Shown here piece after piece: positions 26,137 to 32,962 of a stretch of 64,000 bases of DNA; positions within the stretch are counted from its first letter, which is position 1, and each line of letters opens with the position of its first letter. This stretch comes from Sphingomonas mollis (GTDB lineage: Bacteria > Pseudomonadota > Alphaproteobacteria > Sphingomonadales > Sphingomonadaceae), in NCBI RefSeq assembly GCF_016427505.1, contig NZ_JAELXS010000006.1, positions 124,001-188,000 on the forward strand, written 5' to 3'. The notes beneath the pieces were generated by a model. That model ran no database searches and was not told the origin of the DNA. It saw only the letters and a program-made list of their open reading frames with translations. The translations under genes and the position numbers were made by a program.

Positions 26137-26161
26137 CGGCGTCCCGTCTCACGGGACGCCG
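26137..26161. repeat. Perfect 11-bp inverted repeat (hairpin)
   Basis: CGGCGTCCCGT, loop CTC, ACGGGACGCCG. The stem is perfect and very GC-rich, enough to form a stable RNA hairpin on either strand. No T-run follows on either side, so it is not a standard Rho-independent terminator. It lies 124 bases before the 26286 gene, and may lie in its leader or act as an attenuator or operator. Confidence 0.6.
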
Positions 26162-26285
26162 CCGACTGGGCTGCGCCCCTTCCACGACGGAGGGCAGCGA
26201 TGATTGGGGATCAGGCCGGGCAGGAAACCGTAGCACTCGCGAGGGCGACGGCAGAGGGACACGCAGCGGTCGTTGAGGACTGACG

Positions 26286-26636
26286 ATGCCGGTCCAGACC
26301 GTACCCTTCGTTCCGATTTTCGTCCTCGGCGTCTTCTTCCTGATCGTGCCGGGCTGGATAGTCGCGCTCTTCATTAACAGCGACCCGATCGGTGCGGCTG
26401 TGTGCCTTGCCACCGCGGTGGCGGCGATGATCCGTCCGACGGCAAGCTGGATCCTGTTCGCGGTGCTGTGCTCGCTGCGAACCGTGCCCTTCATCGTGGC
26501 CGCGCTGACCGCGGTCGCGATGCGGATCGGTCTCGCCCAGCACGGCTGGCCCTACCTCGTCATGTACCTGGTGATCGGCGGCGTCGCGCATCTGCGCATC
26601 CGCTCGCTCCGCCGGTCCGGACAGATCGACATCTGA
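26286..26636 (+). CDS. Small four-helix membrane protein, unknown
   Basis: A 116-residue hydrophobic protein with about four membrane segments: roughly residues 8-29, 33-50, 54-82 and 89-104, ending in a short basic tail (LRIRSLRRSGQ). I do not recognise the family. A TGAGGA motif precedes the ATG by about eight bases. It is followed after 14 bases by an exported protein gene on the same strand, so the two probably form an operon. Nothing suggests an enzyme. In a defence island such small membrane proteins can be effectors, but there is no evidence here for that. Confidence 0.6.
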   Translation: MPVQTVPFVPIFVLGVFFLIVPGWIVALFINSDPIGAAVCLATAVAAMIRPTASWILFAVLCSLRTVPFIVAALTAVAMRIGLAQHGWPYLVMYLVIGGVAHLRIRSLRRSGQIDI

Positions 26637-26650
26637 GAGGAGCTTCCACG

Positions 26651-27319
26651 ATGCACATGACGACGATGACGGCGCTTGCCCTGGCGGCGGCGCAGCTTTC
26701 CGCGGTTGGCCAGACCGGCGTGACCACTCCCGCACCAGCGACCGTCAAGGGCAGTCCCGCCACGTTTGATCTTGCCGGGTTCAGGCTCGGCATGAGCGAG
26801 GCCGAGGCGGAGCGCGTCCTGAAGGAGCGCGGCATGACGGTGAGGCGCCGGACGCGCGCGATTACCTTCGAGGATCGCGTCCGCCAGGCCGTCAACTTGC
26901 GCGGCGGGCGGCTGCCGCTGAAGGGCGGCAGCGTCCTGAACAATGCGGACATCGACGACGGCAAGGGCGGAAGGATCATGATCCGCATGCTCGGATGGCC
27001 GGACGGTGCGCGGGTCCGCAGCATCACCTATATCGTGCGCGCAGGCACCGAACCCGCTGCCTGGCGCACGCTGCTTGTGGGGAAGTACGGTCCGCCGTCC
27101 AGGGACAGCGGGACCATCGATGGCGAGGGCCTGCATGCGCGGTGGTGCGGGCAGGCCGCGTGTCTCGGCGAAGGCGGCGTCTTCCGGCTGTACGCCGACG
27201 TGAACGCGCGCGGCGGCACGATCGCACTGTCGCAGCCGGAGGGTACGTCAAGCGTGGTTTCCGATCTCGTCGAGCGGGAGGCGTCGAAGCGCGGCTTGGG
27301 TGGCAAGCCGGCGCTCTAG
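26651..27319 (+). CDS. Predicted exported protein, unknown
   Basis: A 222-residue protein with an N-terminal hydrophobic stretch ending in alanines (about residues 5-20) consistent with a signal peptide, followed by a Thr/Pro/Ala linker. The body contains FRLGMSEAEAERVLKERGM, a motif common in small periplasmic repeat proteins in which a short helix follows a strand, and a central TYIVRAGTEPAAWRTLLVGKYGPP. Two cysteines (WCGQAAC) could pair in the periplasm. The ATG at 26651 follows GAGAGGAG by seven bases. It is second in a two-gene unit with the membrane protein. The function is not known. Confidence 0.62.
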   Translation: MHMTTMTALALAAAQLSAVGQTGVTTPAPATVKGSPATFDLAGFRLGMSEAEAERVLKERGMTVRRRTRAITFEDRVRQAVNLRGGRLPLKGGSVLNNADIDDGKGGRIMIRMLGWPDGARVRSITYIVRAGTEPAAWRTLLVGKYGPPSRDSGTIDGEGLHARWCGQAACLGEGGVFRLYADVNARGGTIALSQPEGTSSVVSDLVEREASKRGLGGKPAL

Positions 27320-27739
27320 GACGGAATGCACGTCCGCGCGACCGATGCTATCGCGCGCGGCAGCCACACCGTGATCGTCGGCATGTGAAGCAGAATAGCC
27401 GTGCCCATTCCCGGTTTCTGGTGGTCGAGCGGCTTCATCCGGCGGATGATCATGCCCGGAAATCCGAACAGCGGGTCGCCGAGCCAGCCTGGATCACGCA
27501 ACGCAGGCCATCCGCTTCGAGGCTTGCCTGTGTTGCGACGTGCCGGTCGACCGACCTGATTGCCTCGTTCTGCTACTGCGATCGCTGGATGGATCACGCG
27601 AATTGGCCCAGGTGCCCGTGGTGGTTGCAACTTGGGACGAGGATACACGCCAGGCGGCTCGGGCTGGTCATAGACCGGTCTTCCCTTTGGGAAGCAGTCT
27701 GCACTATCGATAGAGGGACGGAGCAGCAGGCGGGGCGGA
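27320..27739. other. 420-base stretch without a supported gene
   Basis: The only long frame is on the minus strand (27316-27792) and is rich in Pro, Arg and Gly with no family signature, as expected of chance open frames in GC-rich DNA; it also overlaps the better-supported gene at 27740. No repeat or RNA structure stands out. Confidence 0.45.
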
Positions 27740-28375
27740 TTGACCGGGCATAACCACCGTTCGTCGTGTCTTTGCCCATGGTGCGTCAGCATAGGGCGAG
27801 CAGGTGTCGGTCCGATGATCTATCAGGGCACGCCACTCCGACCCGCCTTCAGGACATTCGACAGCTACACCATACCCAATGCCAGGTGTCCGGTCTGCGG
27901 CGCGCCCGTCTTCTTCTATCAGTCACCGACCGGCGGGCGCGTCTTCTTCGACGAGCTTGGGCCACCTTGGCCGAAGCATCCCTGCACCATTGCCGCGGCC
28001 ACCGCGATCACGACGAGAGTGCCTACAAGCCAGCAGCGCACGTCGATGCCGACCTGGGTCAGGTCGGGATGGACCCCGGTCCTGATCCAGTCGTCGAGGA
28101 TGAAGGGCGCGTGGCACTGCATCCCGATGCAGCTGCTGGATCGTGGCATACACGTGGAGGCGCTGACGACGAACCCCGTGGCCGTCCGTGGCCAGATATG
28201 CGCGATGTTCCGCAGCTATGACGCGGATGGCGTGGGCATCCTATCGATCGTCGATCTGGATGCGCTGGACAGGACTCGTACACTGATGGTGCTCGAGCCG
28301 CGACGCTATGCTGGTCGCTCGCCGTTCGCAGTTGGTCGACGGGTGAATAGCGGGGGGACGGCCGCCGATATCTGA
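27740..28375 (+). CDS. Zinc-ribbon-like conserved hypothetical protein
   Basis: A 211-residue protein. The N-terminus has H-N-H-x4-C-x-C-x2-C (SSCLCPWC) and residues about 50-81 hold CPVCGAPVFFY ... GGRVFFDELGPPWPKHPC, a zinc-ribbon-like pattern I have seen in hypothetical proteins of mobile elements. Residues 90-110 may be hydrophilic linker; the C-terminal half contains short beta strands. The start is TTG at 27740, which retains the first Cys cluster; ATG at 27815 is an alternative that loses it. It stands alone on the plus strand. Function unknown; nucleic-acid binding is only a guess from the zinc-binding look. Confidence 0.58.
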   Translation: MTGHNHRSSCLCPWCVSIGRAGVGPMIYQGTPLRPAFRTFDSYTIPNARCPVCGAPVFFYQSPTGGRVFFDELGPPWPKHPCTIAAATAITTRVPTSQQRTSMPTWVRSGWTPVLIQSSRMKGAWHCIPMQLLDRGIHVEALTTNPVAVRGQICAMFRSYDADGVGILSIVDLDALDRTRTLMVLEPRRYAGRSPFAVGRRVNSGGTAADI

Positions 28376-28458
28376 TGCGGCGCAGTACGGCCGCTTGAAC
28401 GGTCTTGCGGTCGCAGGCGGCTCGCAAGGAGCGGCATGGGTTTTCTGCGTGGCGTCAG

Positions 28459-28977
28459 CTACCGACCATCGGCCGGAACATCGACTTGGATCCTGGGCAT
28501 GGTCACCCGAAGGCTGATCCCAATGTCAGGCCTGATGATGTTCAGCGGTGTGATCCCGATCACCATGATCGGGATCGTGTCGAGCAGGTCATCAGGCAGG
28601 ATGGAGTGCAGCGGGACGCCGTCACCGATTGATATCTTCGGCCGCCGCAAGCCATAGACGTGAAGCGTGCCCAAGGGATGATGGTAGAAGGCGTTCCGGG
28701 CGAGGCGGATCACGCACCTGAGTCCCTCGGGGGCGAGATACGCCTGGATGTCGACCTCGCGGTCGGTCGACCGGATGGACTTATCCTGCCAGATCGGCCC
28801 TTCGGCCAGACGCGCGAGGAAGTCTTCGACCCGCGTGCCGGTGGCCCCGAGCGCCGAGACGATGACGACCGGCATGTCGAGCCGGTCGCCTTCGAATGCC
28901 TGGCCGGAGAGAGAGCTTGGCCCTGGGGTCAGCGGAACCATGCCGCGCGTCGCGTCCTCCGGCGGGAGGCGGCTCAC
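28459..28977 (-). CDS. Uncharacterised protein, last gene of a five-gene operon
   Basis: A 172-residue protein, not recognised. It is beta-rich, with alternating hydrophobic strands (MPVVIVSALGATGT, RCVIRLARNAFYHHPLGTLHVYGLRRPKI, TIPIMVIGITPLNIIRPDIGISLRV). Its ATG overlaps the stop of the 283-residue gene (ATGA), so it belongs to that operon. The opposite strand has shorter frames that look like shadows. No catalytic motif is visible. Confidence 0.6.
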   Translation of the reverse strand: MSRLPPEDATRGMVPLTPGPSSLSGQAFEGDRLDMPVVIVSALGATGTRVEDFLARLAEGPIWQDKSIRSTDREVDIQAYLAPEGLRCVIRLARNAFYHHPLGTLHVYGLRRPKISIGDGVPLHSILPDDLLDTIPIMVIGITPLNIIRPDIGISLRVTMPRIQVDVPADGR

Positions 28978-29825
28978 GGCCGTTCCGCCTCGTCATGGGC
29001 GATCGCCAGCCGCCCGGCATGGCGGGGCGGCTCGTGCGACTGCCGTTCCCGGTGACCGGCGAAGACGAGTGTCATGAGGTGCTGCGTCAGTGCGGTGGGC
29101 CCCCTCTCCGTCACGAGCTCTCCCCAGCTCGTCCAGCGATCCGACCGATCGATCATCCAGTGGAACGCCCGGTCGCGCAGCGTTGCGTCCGGGAACGGCA
29201 GGTGCCAGATTGTCCGGGCCATCGGAATGACGTCTCTGGGGTTGCGGGTCAGGAGCGATATGCTCTCGCTGCCGAAGATGTTTTCCCGCACGAAAACGTA
29301 CGGAAGCGCCCCATTGACCTCCGCCTCGAAGGCGTGACGATTGTACTCATCGTCCATGTACGGATTCCCGCAGAACCGGACCGCTGCGGCGCCGATCGGG
29401 ATCGCATTCAGCTCGATGGGGCGGGTGGCGGCGAGCATCCGCAGCACCGCGATGCCCTCGGCGCTCGGCTTGGCGATCAGGGGATCGTTCCTGAAGTCGT
29501 TATCGACGAGGCCTTCGGCCTGCATCCAGTATCTCCAGAATTGGGCATGGCGATGGTCGCCGCTGAAGAGAGCATGCGTCTGCTCCGGCAAGGCGACGAC
29601 GCCGCGGTGCATGGACGCCAGCATCGCGAGCATCAGCTCGAGCTGCTCGTTCTGGACCTGTCCCGGTCCACGGCACATGTGCAGACGCCCCGACCAGAAC
29701 GCGTCGCGGACAGAAAGCCACGAGCGCCCCTCCTCGTCGATGACGGTGACGACGCCGCCAGGCGACGTCGCCGTCCGCATCCAGTACCCCCAGGGCAGGT
29801 CCGGGGAATGGCGATAGTCGTTCAT
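28974..29825 (-). CDS. Uncharacterised protein, fourth gene of the operon
   Basis: A 283-residue soluble protein, not recognised. The N-terminal third is Trp-rich (LPWGYWMRTATS, WLSVRDAFW) and residues 85-125 are His/Trp-rich (SGDHRHAQFWRYWMQAEGL). The tail from 255 is His/Arg-rich (GHRERQSHEPPRHAGR). The start ATG at 29825 overlaps the previous stop (ATGA); the frame runs further upstream to 30266 but that part overlaps the 187-residue gene. No enzyme motif is apparent. Confidence 0.6.
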   Translation of the reverse strand: MNDYRHSPDLPWGYWMRTATSPGGVVTVIDEEGRSWLSVRDAFWSGRLHMCRGPGQVQNEQLELMLAMLASMHRGVVALPEQTHALFSGDHRHAQFWRYWMQAEGLVDNDFRNDPLIAKPSAEGIAVLRMLAATRPIELNAIPIGAAAVRFCGNPYMDDEYNRHAFEAEVNGALPYVFVRENIFGSESISLLTRNPRDVIPMARTIWHLPFPDATLRDRAFHWMIDRSDRWTSWGELVTERGPTALTQHLMTLVFAGHRERQSHEPPRHAGRLAIAHDEAERP

Positions 29826-30385
29826 CGCCGCTCCTCCGCCTTGGCGAGATCCGCCGCGAGCTCGGTGCACCGGTCGAGGACGTATTCCGCGTTCCTGTAC
29901 GTCTGCGTGATGCCGACCTGGCGCGCCTCCGCGGCATGCGCCGCGTGATCCGGGACGAGGTCGTCCGGCAGGTCGCACGAGAATCCGAACCACCACGCCG
30001 TATCGTCGCTGTTGGCGACGTCGGGTTTGACGTGGCAGATCGAAACCGCTTCCGGTCCGCGCTCGTCGCAGGCCCTCGCATAGTCGAGGCCGCCATGGGC
30101 GCGCACATGCTGCGCGGGGACGGCATCGGCGGCCCAGCCGGTCAGCGGGTGGCCGGGCGGCACGGCGACAAAGCCGCCGAGGTGTCCTCCCGGCATGCGG
30201 CGGATGATGCAGGCGTACCCAGTGTCGGGATCGGTCCAGGCGAGCTTGTCGGGCTCGCGCTCCCACGGTCCCGGCGCGCGTGCGGCGAGCGCCGGGACGC
30301 TGTAAGCCGCTTCCATCCGCTGACCGGCTACAACGACATCGGTCCGGGGCGCGATCGCCGAGGGCGTGGGGCGGCGCTTAGCCAT
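29822..30385 (-). CDS. Conserved hypothetical of phage/plasmid type, third gene of the operon
   Basis: A 187-residue protein. Residues about 65-150 contain GGFVAVPPGHPLTG, AHGGLDYARAC, ISICHVKP and DDTAWWFGFSCDLPDDLVP. The same series (PPGHP, HGGL, ICH, WWFGFdC) is common in small hypothetical proteins of phages and plasmids, from memory. The conserved His and Cys suggest metal binding, but no activity is known to me. The start ATG at 30385 overlaps the end of the small membrane protein gene by eight bases; a longer open frame to 30538 is a shadow of that gene. Its stop overlaps the next start (ATGA). Confidence 0.66.
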   Translation of the reverse strand: MAKRRPTPSAIAPRTDVVVAGQRMEAAYSVPALAARAPGPWEREPDKLAWTDPDTGYACIIRRMPGGHLGGFVAVPPGHPLTGWAADAVPAQHVRAHGGLDYARACDERGPEAVSICHVKPDVANSDDTAWWFGFSCDLPDDLVPDHAAHAAEARQVGITQTYRNAEYVLDRCTELAADLAKAEERR

Positions 30386-30605
30386 GCGCACCTCCCGCCA
30401 CCGCGAGAGCGACCCACAGCCCGCCGGCGACGATACCGCAACCGACGAGGAGGATGAAGAGCATGGCCGCAAGCAGGGCCGAGGCGCTGAGAGCGCCGGG
30501 GCCGCGCGGAATCGCGAGAATCTCGCGGCACGCAGCAAGTGTGGTCCCGATCGATCCGCAGCCGGCCAGCGCCACGCCGATGCCGAAGAAGAAGAGCGGA
30601 TCCAT
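30378..30605 (-). CDS. Small membrane protein, second gene of the operon
   Basis: A 75-residue protein with two membrane helices (about residues 4-22 and 40-70: GALSASALLAAMLFILLVGC and following). The ATG at 30605 overlaps the preceding stop as TGATG. The first helix has G-x-G-x-A spacing and a cysteine, GVALAGCGS. It is encoded between two soluble-protein genes and overlaps the next by eight bases. Two-helix hydrophobic proteins of this size occur as holin-like or effector parts of phage-defence operons; no evidence beyond size and topology supports that here. Confidence 0.6.
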   Translation of the reverse strand: MDPLFFFGIGVALAGCGSIGTTLAACREILAIPRGPGALSASALLAAMLFILLVGCGIVAGGLWVALAVAGGAHG

Positions 30606-31120
30606 CACGCTTCTCCCGCGAGCAGGGGCGCCTGATGCCCGCGGGCGGTCTGCCACCAGTCTACAGTCGACAGCGTCGTCTGGTTGAGCAGAGAGCCGCG
30701 CTCCGCTAGCCAGGTGCTGGCCACCCAGATACGGGTCTCGGGATCGCGGGTGATGTAGGGCTCGGCGAGCGCCTTCAGCAGCAGTATGCAGCCCAGCGGA
30801 TCGATCTGCCGGGCGGAGAGAGCCGCGCAGCTGCCGGCGATGTCGTAGCTGATGCCAAGCGCCATCGCGTCCATCGAGAAGAAGAGGTGAGCCAGGTCGT
30901 TCCACGTCGGGGCGAGCTCGTCCTCGGGACTGGTGGCCAGCTCCGCGATGAGCGCGGGCGGCGCGAGGCGGCTGACCGAGACGATCGAGACCACGGCGGT
31001 CTCGACGATGCGAGCGTCGGCAAGGAAGGTGGTGCAGGAGCTCGTGCGCCACCAGGATAGCGGGCCCGAGCCCCTGTCGCCGAGCGCTTCGAGCTGGTCT
31101 TCGAAGGCGATGTTCCTCAT
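30605..31120 (-). CDS. Uncharacterised protein, first gene of the operon
   Basis: A 171-residue protein of mostly helical character, not recognised. It has several Trp residues (SWWRTSS, VDWWQTARG) and a helical middle (DLAHLFFSMDAMALGISYDIAGSCAALSARQ). The ATG at 31120 follows GGAGCTTCACAC, a moderate ribosome binding site. It leads the operon; the next ATG is coupled by TGATG. A promoter is likely within the AT-rich 31121-31242 gap, but I cannot point to clear boxes. Confidence 0.6.
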   Translation of the reverse strand: MRNIAFEDQLEALGDRGSGPLSWWRTSSCTTFLADARIVETAVVSIVSVSRLAPPALIAELATSPEDELAPTWNDLAHLFFSMDAMALGISYDIAGSCAALSARQIDPLGCILLLKALAEPYITRDPETRIWVASTWLAERGSLLNQTTLSTVDWWQTARGHQAPLLAGEA

Positions 31121-31242
31121 GTGTGAAGCTCCGTCCGCGGCGCCGGTATTCAGGCGCCGTCATTTCAGGATGGGATGTGTCATCCAGAAAATGCAGAACG
31201 TAGCGAGAACGATTTGGACTCACGAATAGAGGAATTATTTTG

Positions 31243-31440
31243 CTAGGACTCCGATATGGTCTCCGGCACAGTCCACTTGCCTCCTACGTGGAGGACGATG
31301 CCGCCTGCGTCGCGCAGCTTCGCGAGGAGCGGCGATACGCTCGTGCGCGGGATGCGCTCGCCGAAGCGCCGTTCGACCGCCTGCATGATCGACGCTACGC
31401 CTAGCGGCACGTCGGATGCCCGCAGCACCTCGAGGACCAT
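31243..31440 (-). CDS. Winged-helix domain fragment
   Basis: A 65-residue frame that aligns with the C-terminal winged-helix part of the 31969-32451 gene (PLGVxSI ... ERIPRTSVSPLLxKL). Similarity begins about six residues before its ATG, and the frame upstream runs without a start codon to a TAG at 31510-31512, which is the stop of the 123-residue gene in the same frame. So it is either a short domain-only gene or the C-terminal part of a longer protein cut by the TAG. It probably binds DNA. Confidence 0.5.
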   Translation of the reverse strand: MVLEVLRASDVPLGVASIMQAVERRFGERIPRTSVSPLLAKLRDAGGIVLHVGGKWTVPETISES

Positions 31441-31509
31441 ATCGCGATCCGTCGGAGCATCGACCGCGCCCTTGGCATGGCGCCTGTTCGCTCTGCCCTT
31501 GCCCCTCCG

Positions 31510-31881
31510 CTAGATGCCTGCCGTAAGGGTGATCCTTCCGGCTACCAGATGTGGCCTGACTGCCGACTTCAGCTCCGTAGGCGTGACGTCGAGCCCGGTC
31601 AGCCGCATGATCTCGCCCGTCAGCGCTTCCGCATCGATGCCGTCCTCGCGGGCATCCGCGACGACCGCCATGGCGGTATCGATCGCCTCGGGCGCGACGG
31701 GCCCAGTGCCTATAGCGAGATCCGCATCGGCCAGTCTGGCCAGTAAATTCGCGGTAGCATGCCGCTCGCGGATGAGCGACCTGGCGGTATCGAGCGCGGT
31801 GTCGATCTGCCGGGTCAGTTCGATGACGCGAGTAGCTTCGGCAACGATCCGCGAGGATCGCTCCGTGTCGTGCATATTCAT
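31510..31881 (-). CDS. Helical protein, possibly N-terminal part of a TAG-interrupted regulator
   Basis: A 123-residue helical, Ala-rich protein (ERSSRIVAEATRVIELTRQIDTAL ...), not recognised. The ATG at 31881 follows AAGGGAGAG by five bases. Its TAG stop is in frame with the winged-helix fragment downstream, separated by 23 sense codons, so the two could once have been one protein of about 210 residues. The divergent neighbour at 31969 has a similar plan, helical N-terminus plus winged helix. The last residues (DVTPTELKSAVRPHLVAGRITLTAGI) themselves look like a small helix-turn-helix. Confidence 0.55.
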   Translation of the reverse strand: MNMHDTERSSRIVAEATRVIELTRQIDTALDTARSLIRERHATANLLARLADADLAIGTGPVAPEAIDTAMAVVADAREDGIDAEALTGEIMRLTGLDVTPTELKSAVRPHLVAGRITLTAGI

Positions 31882-31933
31882 GCAGACTCTCCCTTGCTGA
31901 CTATCTTGATGGTGACTGGACACTAGAGGAAGG

Positions 31934-31969
31934 TTGACACTGAGCTGTCCGATCATCATGGTTCGGACA
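31934..31969 (+). promoter_or_regulatory. Palindromic operator-like site with -35 box before winged-helix gene
   Basis: TGTCCGA (31946-31952) and TCGGACA (31963-31969) form a perfect inverted repeat with a 10-base spacer, ending on the first base of the ATG at 31969. A consensus TTGACA lies at 31934-31939; a 17-base spacing would put a weak -10 (CATGGT) inside the palindrome. A repressor here would block the promoter, and autoregulation by the winged-helix protein is a natural guess. Confidence 0.5.
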
Positions 31970-32451
31970 TGGTCGAATCATTCTCTTCCCCCTCGCCGCG
32001 AATGGTGACCTTCGATCTCGATGATCTCTATCGACAGCGGGATGAGGCAGCCGAACTGGTAGATCGCCTGAACGGTGCGATCGGAGTGGCGGAGCGCATG
32101 CTAGGGATCGCGCCGGGCGACGGCGCGGCACGGCCCCCGTCAGCCGCAACGGCGGCTAAGAGGCGGCCGACGCACCGCGCCATGCTGCTGACGGTTCTGG
32201 GGGAAGCCGGAGGGCCGCTGGGCGTCCGCTCCATGATCGACGCGGTAAAGGTGCGCTTCGACGAGACCATCCCGAGGACGAGCGTGTCGCCGTTGCTCCG
32301 CAAGCTGGCGGCCAAGGACGAGGTCGCACACGATCGCGACAGCGGCAGCTGGACGCTTGGCAGGGTCGATCGGGCCTCGGTCGAGAAGGAAGTCAGGGGC
32401 GAGGTCGTCAGGTTCCGCGGCCCCAAGACCGCGAAGCGCGAGGTGGCGTGA
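31969..32451 (+). CDS. Winged-helix DNA-binding protein with N-terminal coiled coil
   Basis: A 160-residue protein. Residues about 15-45 form a short coiled coil (DDLYRQRDEAAELVDRLNGAIGVAERML), and residues 70-135 a winged helix (THRAMLLTVLGEAGGPLGVRSMI ... IPRTSVSPLLRKLAAKDEV). The related domain is coded on the other strand at 31243-31440. ATG at 31969 has no Shine-Dalgarno site and may be leaderless; ATG at 32002 (MVTFDLDD) is an alternative. A regulator of the flanking divergent genes is likely, in view of the palindrome covering its start. Confidence 0.66.
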   Translation: MVESFSSPSPRMVTFDLDDLYRQRDEAAELVDRLNGAIGVAERMLGIAPGDGAARPPSAATAAKRRPTHRAMLLTVLGEAGGPLGVRSMIDAVKVRFDETIPRTSVSPLLRKLAAKDEVAHDRDSGSWTLGRVDRASVEKEVRGEVVRFRGPKTAKREVA

Positions 32452-32582
32452 TGACCATATTCGAAGTTTCGTCGGCGGCAGGCGTGCATCGCCCGCAGCC
32501 ATCCTGCCCGGTAGGAAGGTGCGGGGCCACCGTTAGCGGCGGCAGGCCCCGCGAACCGCTTCTTCGGGCTCCCCAGGCTTGA
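32451..32582 (+). CDS. Possible 43-residue protein coupled to the winged-helix gene
   Basis: An ATG at 32451 overlaps the preceding stop (TGATG) and opens a 43-codon frame to TGA 32580-32582. The peptide contains C-P-V-G-R-C. The tight coupling is the only argument for it; the frame passes through a hairpin (32521-32552), which may be a functional RNA element. It could equally be non-coding. Confidence 0.3.
   Translation: MTIFEVSSAAGVHRPQPSCPVGRCGATVSGGRPREPLLRAPQA
32521..32552. repeat. Inverted repeat, GC-rich hairpin
   Basis: GCGGGGCC (32521-32528) pairs with GGCCCCGC (32545-32552), with a smaller inner stem CCG/CGG. It lies after the winged-helix gene on the plus strand. There is no T-run, so it is a weak terminator candidate at best. 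Confidence 0.45.
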
Positions 32583-32962
32583 CTAGGAGACCGAGAATGA
32601 CCCCGGACTAGAGGATATCCTCCAGACGGTGCCCGAATCAGGGGCGAGAGACTGCGTGTCACGTAAGCCCCCGAGCGTCAACATCCGAGCTGTCAGGCTG
32701 GTCGTCAGCAATTTCTGGATGGGACATCGTCCTGGCCGGAACCGTTCACTGTGCGTTCCGTTCTATGGCCTTCTTCGGGTCTCCAAAGGAACGGGTGATT
32801 GCCTCTGACTGCTTCAGTGGTTGGTCACTGCCGTACCGAACCATCGCGCGATCGCAAGAGAGGCTGCAGCCGGCCCTCTCGATCGCCGTCTTAGGATCCT
32901 GTGTTTTCGCTGGCACGTGCCTGCCGGCGGAGAGATGAGTCACGTGTGGGAAGTATACCCAG
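32583..32962. other. 380-base gap before the recombinase module
   Basis: No supported gene. A 65-codon minus-strand frame (32746-32943) repeats a DPKxAIER motif and lacks a ribosome binding site. Two CACGTG hexamers (near 32915 and 32941) flank the region before the first recombinase ATG, 32963, which has GGAAG about ten bases upstream. The gap probably carries the promoter of the recombinase genes. Confidence 0.45.

Larger units (their letters stand above)
25574..26285. other. 712-base stretch with repeats and a hairpin, no confident gene
   Basis: Short open frames exist on both strands, including a 92-codon TTG-start frame at 26005-26283, but none has a good ribosome binding site or recognisable protein. 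The stretch holds three copies of a CCTGAAAaTGG-like repeat (25914, 25932, 25997) and a perfect 11-bp hairpin (26137-26161). It separates the leftward defence genes from the rightward gene pair starting at 26286, so it probably contains divergent promoters. Confidence 0.5.

Noticed and set aside
26005..26283. 92-codon TTG-start frame before the 26286 membrane protein
   Set aside because: It passes through the perfect hairpin and has no family match; more likely leader or intergenic DNA.
27316..27792. Minus-strand 158-codon frame
   Set aside because: Pro/Arg-rich, no ribosome binding site or family signature, and overlaps the zinc-ribbon gene at 27740.
32746..32943. Minus-strand 65-codon frame with repeated DPKxAIER
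   Set aside because: GTG start without ribosome site and no recognisable fold; the repeat alone is too weak.
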